Source: Fragum whitleyi
Taxonomy: Eukaryota > Mollusca > Bivalvia > Cardiida > Cardiidae
Assembly (NCBI GenBank): GCA_948146395.1
Contig: OX411543.1
Location: forward strand, 63,190,534-63,254,533
Direction: 5' to 3'
Length of the DNA stretch: 64,000 nt
In this document: piece after piece, positions 55,845-64,000 of the stretch
How the letters are laid out: the number at the start of each line of letters is the position of its first letter
Numbering within the stretch: position 1 is the first letter of the stretch
Translations under genes and position numbers: made by a program
The notes under the pieces: model-generated
The model's input: the letters and a program-made list of their open reading frames with translations, nothing else
Databases searched by the model: none
Told to the model about the DNA's origin: nothing

Positions 55845-55985
55845 GAAAGTTAAAAAAGAATCGACCCTTGTTCGACTGCGTGATTTGCACGGTCGAACTA
55901 GGTTCGAATTTTTGCCCTTTATGTTTATTTTCTAAAGTAAGGATGATTTTGCTAAATTCCTATTTAGTTTATTGAATGCGTCCTA
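55845..55985 (+). mobile_element. Family G element, internal fragment
   Basis: The hairpin CGACCCTTGTTCGACTGCGT / GCACGGTCGAACTAGGTTCG has altered arms that still pair, followed by TTATTTTCTAAAGTAAGGAT, equivalent to TTTTCTGAATATAGAATG. Ends lost. Confidence 0.55.
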
Positions 55986-57204
55986 TGGCTGAGCCGTGCT
56001 GGAACCGATCTCTTTTTCCAAATATATATAATAATATACTAAGTTCCAAAACAAAGTGTGCACCTTTAAATTTTGACTATCTCTGAAGTAACACAATCTA
56101 TCGTCATAAAACGTCGCTTGATTATTCGAAAGAGTATTTTCAAACGGTATTTGTCGCGATAAGCACAAATATTTCTGCTAAATTGAGGCATTTTATTTTG
56201 CATGTTTTGCTTGTGAAAAAATAAATGAAATAAAATAAATAATTCGTATGAAAATGCATTCAGTTGAGCATTTGTGGACTTCCTTAGCATTAAAACAACA
56301 TCTTCAATACAATTGTGCATGATGCTGCAGCGTGGTTTGACTACAAATAAATGTTGTTGAACAAAATCGAACCTTGTCAGATTTAGAACGTCATTAAAAT
56401 ATATTGGGGTTCATGTTATAATTGATATCGATGTCATCATTTTGTAAGGCCTTTGATTATCAAATCGAGATGCCATAGAACGCCACAGCACCATTCAACG
56501 ACAAATTACTAGCCTAACAACGTAGCAATTTCTAACGTTGGCGTTCACGTAACGTCTGCATAAAAAAAAACTTTTGTTTGGAAATGGCATTGAATGGCTT
56601 CTAAAATTTTATGATGCAACATCAACTCATATCTCTTACCAAAGGGGAAGCTGTAAGGAGGTCAAATCTTAACAATTTAAGTACTACCTGCAGCATGCGA
56701 TGATTTATTTAAATCTGACTAGACTTTTAATTTCAACAGGTCTTGACTAAAGTATGGTATCACATTTACTACACAATTTTCCCCTCAACTTTGTAAAAAT
56801 CAAAAGAAATGCAAAAAGTGAAAGTACACACTTTCTTATGCAACTCAGTATTTTATCCTAAAGTTAAGCGTTTTACCCCCATTGAAATGTCCGAGACAAA
56901 AAAAATTTATAACTCAATCTTGCTTGAGCGACCACGTCTATTTAACAACCATTTTGATTAAGGGACGGCTCCAAAAAAACCCCTTTTTTAAATCGAAATA
57001 TCCTAAAAAGAAGGTAACGACATATGATTTTGGGAATTTCGCGATACTATGCATATTCAATAAAAAAGTATGGTTCTTATTTGTAACCAAAACGTGTATA
57101 AGAGCGGCTATTTTTTACTCGACCGATTTTTGGTGGTCCCTGTATGGGTAGCTTAAAACAAGTTTGACTGTAAATACATACAACAAATCATATAAAGAAA
57201 CTGA
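55986..57204. other. Unassigned
   Basis: Frames of 84-89 codons (56066-56320 minus, 56882-57151 plus) have no recognised motif. No repeat shared with the window. Confidence 0.35.
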
Positions 57205-57450
57205 CTTCGAAACAATTGAAGTTCGATAACATGGGTTCGAGTCCAGGGCAAGCACACTAACTAATTGTTATTCGGACGAGACGTTAAACCGATGCCCCGT
57301 GTGACGATGCTATACATGGATCACGTTCAAGAACCATGGCGGATATCAACAGTAGTTTCGTCATGTATCTTTGCACTATCCCCCGTAACAACTTACCGTC
57401 TTCTGTGGGCGTCGCTCATAGTGGAATATACGATGGCGACGGTAAATTAA
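57205..57450 (+). mobile_element. tRNA-derived SINE, 5'-truncated
   Basis: Starts inside the tRNA head (AATTGAAGTTCGATAACATG then box B GGGTTCGAGTCCAGG). It runs through GAGACGTTAAACCGATGCCC, CCATGGCGGATATCAACAG, TCGTCATGTATCTTTGCACT, ATCCCCCGTAACAAC and CCGTCTTCTGTGGGCGTCGC, collinear with the reverse complement of 6382-6679. Box A is missing. Confidence 0.8.
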
Positions 57451-57987
57451 CGGAAATATACACAACAAACTACTTCAGTTGCAATTGGTATTAAGTCTTG
57501 AACAGCAGCCATTTCATTGGAACATTTATTCGAACTTTCACTCAAATATCAATTGGTATATGCAAATTTGAAATAATATCTCTAATTTTAAGACTAAGAT
57601 AAGATTTTAATGGCAAAACTCATCAAAACTCCTTATGCAACAGAAAAAAATCAAAACTGTTTTTATTTTAGCTAAGACTATTAGATTCTTGTGCAAAATT
57701 CAAACTTACAGATTCTTACAGATAACGATTCTGGTTAATACTGTGGATGGTGTTCCCCATGTTTAACGATAAATCTGCAACTTTTAGTCACCAAAGACAA
57801 AAAATTTACACGTTGAAATTACACACACACACTCCCCCCCCCCCCTCCCCCCCCAAGAAATTCTGATGAAATTCTCCAATGTATATAACATGTGACTTTC
57901 GGTGTCAAGAAGTTTGGTCGCAGAAAATTATGTTCAACTTAATGTTCATATTATTCAATCAACGAAGGATCTTATTCGCCTGACAGG
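57451..57987. other. Unassigned; CA/C-rich tract
   Basis: 57825-57855 is ACACACACAC followed by C-runs. No gene. Confidence 0.4.
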
Positions 57988-59388
57988 TACATTTAGTAGC
58001 ATCGTGAAATTAACAATCACTCCGATCAGATCTATTCTTAATCGCTCACTTAGCGCTCCATCCATTCATTCATTCAAGACGTTCATTCAAACCGTTCAAA
58101 AAAGACCCCAAACTCAATAAAATGATGAGATCCAAGATTAAGGACGTCCGCGCATCCGGTTTCGGATTTTCTGCCATTAAAAAATATTTGTATTTCTGTA
58201 TTCGTTATAGAACTATGAATCGAAACTCAAACTATGTTTTTGGATAGAGCTGTATGTAAGAAGGTCAAAACATGTAAAAATTCGATAAATTCAAAATCAT
58301 ATTTTTTCCCCAAATTTTTCGGGGCATTTTTCAAGATTTTCGAGTATTCAGAGAAAACGACAAGCCAGTATTCAATGTTACTCCTTGCCTATTTTTCGGA
58401 TAGAAAGCACATAAAACTTATGAATATGGTAAATAGAACCCCTACCTCATATCCCTGAGCCAAAATACCATCAAGTTTGTTATTTCCAATATTAAAAAAT
58501 GAGATTTGAAATTAAATTATTCTTTTGTGAATTGCCTCCCTTTATTTTAACAAATGAGTCAAAATATCTAAAAAAGTATGACTGTGACCCGAACTTTTTT
58601 TCATGTCAAAATATTTCTCATTATGTTACGTACTTATATTGAGAGTATATGAAAAAGTTTAATAGGAGAACTAATTTTTTTTTTACTGTGAAGCATGTAT
58701 TTGAACCCTTAATTTTAAAGGAAAAATACTTCTATTAAGGACCGAATAAAAATGTCATAATTCTCTTTTGCTTCATTAAAATTCATATTTCTTTAATAAA
58801 TCAGTGAAATGGAATGTCGTTTTTAAATAAAACACAAATCACTTGCTTTCATAATATTTATTTGTCCAAAAGTGATAACTTCAAATCAAGTGTGTAATTT
58901 TCAAAGAAATTCAATGGCAAGAACTAAAGTGTACTTAATGTTTTTGGTACCTATTTTCAAAAGGCTCTGACAAAAAGATAAGCACGGTGTCCCCATTTTT
59001 TCTTTTCAAAAATAGAAATAAAACATTTAGATCTTTCTAAAAAATCAGGTTTAAAGGAAAGTTTAATAGAAGGAAAAAGCCGAGCGAACTGCCTTAAATC
59101 AAAAATAAAAGTCGTTGGAAGAAATACGCGATTTCACTGACTTCAATGAAGTTTGTAAGCGTAAGATGGATTCGTAGGGACACGAAAGCTATATATAGGA
59201 CCTGTAAGCATATTTTTTAAAGGGTGGCAACAAATATCGCTAATTTTGTTCACCATGAACAAAATTAGCGATATTTCATTACATTCCTTTAATTTCACTC
59301 AAAACTCACTCCTCTCGCTCATTCAATTTCATTCTGAAATAATTCAAGCATCATTCAGCTTGTCAATCTCACGATGTTTTTAACTGTA
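57988..59388 (-). mobile_element. Family A MITE, copy 11 (subfamily II), split by a 956-bp insertion
   Basis: Left end TACATTTAGTAGCATCGTG, right end CACGATGTTTTTAACTGTA. Left part to 58141 and right part from 59098 are collinear with copy 10; subtracting the 956-bp insert leaves 445 bp, the family norm. The central hairpin AATATCGCTAATTTTGTTCA / TGAACAAAATTAGCGATATT is almost perfect. Confidence 0.85.
58138..59097. mobile_element. TTAA-flanked (piggyBac-like) element nested in family A
   Basis: Bounded by TTAA at 58138-58141 and 59094-59097. The ends are inverted: TTAAGGACGTCCGCGC at the left and GAGCGAACTGCCTTAA (inverse TTAAGGCAGTTCGCTC) at the right. The interior is AT-rich and non-coding (a 74-codon frame at 58234-58458 has no motif). 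TTAA target duplication is the hallmark of piggyBac; the assignment is inference, as no transposase is present. Confidence 0.8.
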
Positions 59389-59764
59389 TGATGTATTGCA
59401 AATTACAGGACTACTTTTCCGTATTTAATTTTTTACTTTTCTAGAACTAAATTTCGTAAGATACTTTTTTGAAGTTCAATGACCTAAGTAATTCGATGTT
59501 GTATTTGATTTGGGGGATTTAAGTCTAATCAAGTTTACTCATTTGAAAGTGAGCGGTTTTGCTGTAGGCGGGCTAAGTCTGGTTAGCCACCCTTTCACAA
59601 TATACAGAATATAGAAATGGCCGAGACATTTAAATATCCTCCTTAAGCATACAAATGTAATGGATGTTGCGGGGACAGGCTGGAATTTTCTATAGACTTC
59701 TTGAATAGCTCCGCATATCTTGATACGACAATTTCCTGAGGAGAATGGTAAAAGTCCAACAAGG
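59389..59764. other. Unassigned
   Basis: No gene or repeat recognised. Confidence 0.35.
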
Positions 59765-60193
59765 TACAGTTCACAACAGCGTTGAATTGACAGAGAAGAT
59801 TTTCAAACGTTTTTGAATGGAATTAAATGAGTGCGATAAGTGAGTTTTCAATGAAGTTAAAGGGAGGTAATCCAATATCGCAAATTTTGTTCAGAATGCA
59901 CAAAATTAGCGATTTTATTACCTCCTTTTAATGAAATAATTATAATGTTATATTTATAGCTTCCCTTTTCTTCAAAAACCAATCAGACGCTTACAATTTC
60001 AATTTTGACAGTGAAATCGCGTTTTTTAGCCGTAGGTATTTAAGTGTAGTTGTTTATTTTATCTTTCTTAGTCATTTCGGAGCGTAATTGATTGGTGTGA
60101 GTTTGTGTTTGGAATGAATGAATGAAGCGCTTAGTGGGCGATTTAGAATGGTTTTATTGAGATGAATGCCAATTTCATGATGTTAGTAACTAT
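59765..60193 (+). mobile_element. Family A MITE, copy 12 (subfamily II)
   Basis: Left end TACAGTTCACAACAGCGTTG; right end decayed (CATGATGTTAGTAACTATT). Central hairpin AATATCGCAAATTTTGTTCA / GCACAAAATTAGCGA inside GGGAGGTAAT / ATTACCTCC. Confidence 0.8.
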
Positions 60194-60860
60194 TTCATAT
60201 GGCAATGAAATGTGGGTGTTTAAAAAAAGGGTCAGTAAAATGCAAACTTATTAGTTTAGTAGAAATTACTAAATATTTTGTTCCAATCGTGGGTTGATCG
60301 GATTTACCTTCATGTAGAGAAAGGGATACCAACCATGGCTTAACTCAGAAAATTTTGATAAATAGCTGTCTTAGAACATCTTTTTAACAAAATTATGAAA
60401 TAAAAATTCTTCAAAAAACACAAGAGAATCTGAACGTAACTCATTGAAGGGAAAGGAAACACATCTTCATACTCGTGTCATTTTATTTTCCCCACAGGGG
60501 AAAAGTTGGCGGAAAAGGTGAGGTATGGATTTCGGTACACTAAATCATAAATAATTACATCGCTTTCTTCAACTTTCAAAGCGATTTTGCTACATTAAAT
60601 TTTATGAAATAATATCAACATGACTATGAAAAAATATTGAAACTTACAATTTCAATTACATCTATTTCGTTATTTACACTCGCAAAACCTTTTCATGTAT
60701 AGTTTCTGAGTGATTAGTTTTGAAAGGGTATAGGGAAATAAAAACGATTACGAAAATGAATGGTCAATGGCACATTCAATGAGAACATCGTTTCTCATAC
60801 AGTAACACATGGGTAATACAAGACTCAGCTTATAAATTGGTGAAAGAAATTTGGTAAATA
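60194..60860. other. Unassigned
   Basis: No gene recognised. Confidence 0.35.
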
Positions 60861-60865
60861 CAGCT

Positions 60866-61277
60866 GGAATTAACTGTAGTTGCGATATTATAGTCATTCA
60901 TCGACAAAATATGATACAGTTTAGAACAAGATTTGCGTGAAATTAAAGGAAGATAATCCAATATCTCTAATTTTGTTCAAAATGAACAAAATTAGCGATA
61001 TAAATTACCTGCCTTTAATGAAATATACGTACTTTGCTGTTTGTGTGTCTTCATGGACTAATCAGACAATAAAAATCCAAATCAGCCATTAAAATCATTG
61101 AATGATTTGATCGATTTGAGGTAAATGTTGATCATTTTGAACGATTTTGAAATGTTTTCTGTCGATTTCGGAGCATTTTTGATCGATTTTAGTGAGTGTT
61201 TGGAATGAATGAATGGAGCGTTGAGTGAATGATTTAGAGTGATTTTGAAAGGAAATTTTACCATGTTTTTAACTGTA
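60866..61277 (+). mobile_element. Family A MITE, copy 13 (subfamily I), left end replaced
   Basis: From GTGAAATTAAAGGAAGATAA (~60931) to TTTTTAACTGTA it follows subfamily I closely: hairpin AATATCTCTAATTTTGTTCA / TGAACAAAATTAGCGATATA, TGTCTTCATGGACTAATCAG. The left ~65 bp instead holds a family L half-palindrome (AACTGTAGTTGCGATATTAT, AGTCATTCATCGAC), suggesting a deletion or junction. Confidence 0.75.
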
Positions 61278-61519
61278 TGCCAACACTTTATCTGCATTGG
61301 TGACAAACTTATATCTTCACAGGGGACGAGTGCTCATAAATGCCTTTAATTATCTACAATCGATGTATTCAATTTCACTAAATATGTGCGTATATTTCAG
61401 TTAGCGCAATCGAGAACTGGATTTCAAGTTTTGATTAAAACAACATGTATTCTTGAAAGTTCGTTTAACACTCGATTTGATGCCTTCAGAATACTCACGC
61501 GGATAACTAAAAAGAAAAC
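61278..61519. other. Unassigned
   Basis: No gene or repeat recognised. Confidence 0.35.
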
Positions 61520-61831
61520 GGTCGAAACTCATTCATGACGATCAAAAGTTTATTAAATCGACCAAATCATTGCACGATTCTTTTGGCTGGTGTGAGTTTT
61601 GTAGCGTCTGACTGGACAGTGAAGAGACACATAAATGTGTAGTTCTTGTATATAAAAGGATTGTAATAAGATATCGTAAATCGGACGAAATTATCGATAC
61701 GGCGTAATTTCGATTTTACATTACCTCCCTTTTAAATTCCTTTTAAAGTTCGCACATACCTCTTATTCAATTTCATTTCGCTAGCATTCCAAATCATTCA
61801 CTTTGTCAATTTCACTATGTTGTAATTTGTA
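61520..61831 (-). mobile_element. Family A MITE, copy 14 (subfamily I, one end lost)
   Basis: GATCAAAAGTTTATTAAATC, TTGGCTGGTGTGAGTTTTG, then GATATCGTAAATCGGACGA / ATTTCGATTTTACATTACC and CTTTGTCAATTTCACTATG, ending TAATTTGTA. The segment carrying the ATTC repeats and terminal repeat is absent. The hairpin loop resembles that of copy 7. Confidence 0.65.
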
Positions 61832-62632
61832 TTCATGGTATATAGTTATCGTTAGGTAGATTTTGCGCAGTGAGTCGTGAAATCTACTTCTAACCGTGAG
61901 ATTTCCGTGCCATCTTTCCGAAATAGATGAAGCAGGTGAAAACAACACATTAAAAAAGTTACAATTTACCTTTCAAACGAAAGTTATTGCTTGTCTTAAA
62001 ATTCTAAATGTTTAAACATACATGTACTTTCATAAATGAAATGAAAGGAAGAGGCTTAAATTCTTTTAAGTTTTATTCGTTTATCCCCGATGTACCCATG
62101 GTTATGGAATCGGCGTCTGCGTCATAGCTCGAAAATACACCGTTTTTTTAATATATATACGCCTGCACTATGAGGAAACGAGTCTTTGAAAACAAATCAA
62201 GAAACGGGCAGTATATTCTGCAGATACATCTATATCAAGCGGCATGATGTAAGTTTTCAAAGCAAAGGCAAAAGCATGAATAAGGCCAGACCGACATGGA
62301 TACTTTGTTATTTCAGTTTCCTACTCAGCCTACTGACCCGGATTATTCAAGGATTGAATTTTCATGAGCCTACGTACTTCAATAAATGTTCCTGCTAATT
62401 GGTCTGTTCTTAGTACTGAAAGATTCAATGCCATGAGTGCAACATTTAACATACCACTACCAAGTGGTTCCTAATTAAACACTAAAAGCCTTTCTTTTTT
62501 ATAATCTTTAGGATGATTACACTAATAATAGAAGTATTTATTCTTTTCTTATTATCCAAATGTAATTAGTTTTTGGATGGAGAAAGTAAATTTCTTTGCG
62601 AAGACTCTCAATTTTTGAAGTAGTCTCCCACA
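61832..62632. other. Unassigned
   Basis: The 70-codon frame at 62186-62398 is not recognised. No shared repeat. Confidence 0.35.
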
Positions 62633-62895
62633 TACAGTTATCAACATCGTAAAATTGACTGTCATTCCGATCAAAACCATTCTTAATTGCTAACTCAGCG
62701 CTCCAATCATTCATTCCAAACACTATTCATAGAACACGTATGAATATTTGATTAAAGGGGGGTAATTGAAATCGATAATTTTGTTCATCTTGAACAAAAT
62801 AAACGATATCATATTATCTCCCTTAAATTTCACTCAAAACTCGCTCGTCACACTCATTCAATTTCATTCATAAATCATTCCAAAATCACATTCCC
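62633..62895 (-). mobile_element. Family A MITE, copy 15 (internal deletion)
   Basis: TACAGTTATCAACATCGTAA, CTCAGCGCTCCAATCATTCA, then directly to ATTAAAGGGGGGTAATTG. Hairpin ATCGATAATTTTGTTCATC / TTGAACAAAATAAACGATAT, and CACTCATTCAATTTCATTC. The subfamily-diagnostic segment is deleted and the right terminal repeat is lost after ~62895. Confidence 0.75.
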
Positions 62896-62914
62896 GTTTT
62901 TAATGCCATCGTCT

Positions 62915-63060
62915 TAGTAGTACTGACATGTCGTAAATGCCTATACAATGTATACAATGTGTATAGGCATTTACGACATTTAAGAACTGCTATGACGTAA
63001 TCAATGGCGAATTCGCTAGATCATTATATTCCGCTAGCAATATACATAGAAGGAATAATG
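62915..63060 (-). repeat. Family J repeat, copy 2, with palindrome
   Basis: Contains TGTCGTAAATGCCTATACAA / TGTGTATAGGCATTTACGAC at 62928-62977, a perfect-armed hairpin of ~17 bp, plus ACGTCATAGCAG and GCTAGCAATATAC equivalents of 48530-48670 (reverse). Confidence 0.6.
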
Positions 63061-63171
63061 CATCATCTGAGAAAAGACGAGTCATGCTGATCTCAAAATT
63101 TTCATATGGGGTGGATTCTCTTAAATGACAGAAACAAATAAAATCCTGGTTACCGGTTTATAAGTGTTTTT

Positions 63172-64000
63172 TAGCTCACCTGAGCACGAAGTGCTCAAGG
63201 TGAGCTATTGTGATCATACAATATCCGTAGTCCATCGTCAGTTGTACGTTGTATGTCGTCCGTCGTGCGTCGTCCGTCATCCGTCGTCCACAATTTACCA
63301 AAGTTGTTCAAATAAATGAATTCCATCCTTAACTTTCCCTTTACCCTTAACAAAAAGGGTGAAAATAGGAAAATCTTCAAATATCTTCTTCTCTGAAACC
63401 AGAAGGCAGGCAGCTTTCATATTTGATATGTAGCAACTTCAAGTGGACCTCTACCAAGTTTGTTCATATCAAGACCTGGGATAATATTTGGGCTCCACCC
63501 GGTGCAACCCTTTTTACATAGAATTTAAGAGCTAAAAATCTTAAAAATCCTCTTCTCTAAAACCAGATGGCAGACAGCTTTCATATTTGGTATGCAGCTT
63601 CACATAGTGGACCTGTACCAAGTTTGTTTATATTAAGACCCAGGGTTCATATTTTGGCTTCGCCCGGGCGCATCCCTTTTAGCTTTTCTGAGCACGAAGG
63701 GTAAAAGAATGAGAATCTTCAAAAATCGTCTTCTCTGAAATCAGAAGGCAGACAGCTTTCATATTTGGTATGAAGCATCATCTAGTGGACCTCTACCAAG
63801 TTGTTCACATCAAGACCCTAGGATCGTATTTGGGCGCAAACCTTTTACATAGAATCAAAGTGCAAAAATCTTTAAAAATCTTCTTTTCCAAAACCAGAGC
63901 GTACACACCTTTCATATTTGGTATGTAGCATCACCTAGTAGACCTCTACCAAGTTTGTTCATATCAAGATACTGGGGTTATATTTTGGCTCCACCAAGGC
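63172..64000 (+). repeat. Family H repeat: hairpin head, CGTC tract, ~170-bp tandem units, runs off window
   Basis: Head TTTAGCTCACCTGAGCACGA and AGTGCTCAAGGTGAGCT (63170-63209) is a hairpin. A CGTC-rich tract follows at 63230-63290. Tandem units then start near 63368, 63538, 63715 and 63877, each with TCTTCTTCTCTGAAACCAGA, CAGCTTTCATATTTGGTATG, GTGGACCTCTACCAAG and TTGGGCTCCACCCGG-like blocks. The array continues past the window edge. A common bivalve-style repeat. Confidence 0.8.

Overview
This window looks like non-coding, repeat-dominated nuclear DNA from an animal, most probably a bivalve mollusc. The evidence is AT-rich sequence, no open reading frame resembling a host protein, tRNA-derived SINEs with an AAAC tail, palindromic AGCTCACC-headed repeats followed by CCGTC runs and ~165-170 bp tandem units, TGACCTTGACC-type repeats, and TGTGACCCGTCACGCG elements with a GACCCTGGTCAG hairpin. 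I recognise these styles from clam and mussel genomes in general. I cannot name the species and could run no search. No host exon, rRNA gene or intact tRNA gene could be supported. The only recognisable protein remnant is the last ~100 codons of a LINE reverse transcriptase at 54505-54813.

The sequence is mainly a mosaic of short dispersed elements, found here by comparing parts of the window with each other. Family A is a ~440 bp Tc1/mariner-like MITE (TA-CAGTTAA...TTAACTG-TA) with a hairpin in its middle. It has about 15 copies (for example 994-1436, 15567-16122, 28918-29357, 47802-48245, 57988-59388) in two subfamilies that share ends but differ inside. Families B (3 copies), C (4) and D (2) each have a long palindromic head and a second, smaller hairpin. 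Their heads have different arms but the same apical 15-mer, CGAGGCTKTGCCGAG. Family E is a 165 bp TTAA-flanked palindrome, F a ~128 bp palindrome, G a ~260 bp element with ~35 bp inverted ends that often occurs in tandem, and K an element with CAGGGGCCCG ends. Families L, N, O, R, H and I each have two to four copies. Several tRNA-headed SINEs are present, including one at 6382-6679 with a perfect 18-bp target duplication.

By region: 0-7 kb holds two A copies, a duplicated 139-bp tRNA-like element and the SINE cluster. 7-15 kb holds simple repeats, a probable LINE 3' tail, B1, a 160-bp palindrome and D1. 15-32 kb is dense in A, G, F, K and N. 32-37 kb has SINE and H/I fragments plus a palindromic element carrying a long (GA)n tract. 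37-39 kb is quiet. 39-50 kb has B, G, SINE, tandem-repeat, C and foldback elements. 50-64 kb has E2, two opposed tRNA-like sequences, the LINE fragment, the C3/C4 pair and a cluster of A copies, ending in ~170-bp tandem repeats that run off the edge.

Nested insertions give a partial chronology: a TTAA element inside A, F inside G, a TIR element inside G, an L-palindrome element with an 8-bp duplication inside a SINE, an L palindrome inside O, and a palindromic element inside an H head. All of these elements appear non-autonomous; no transposase is encoded in the window.
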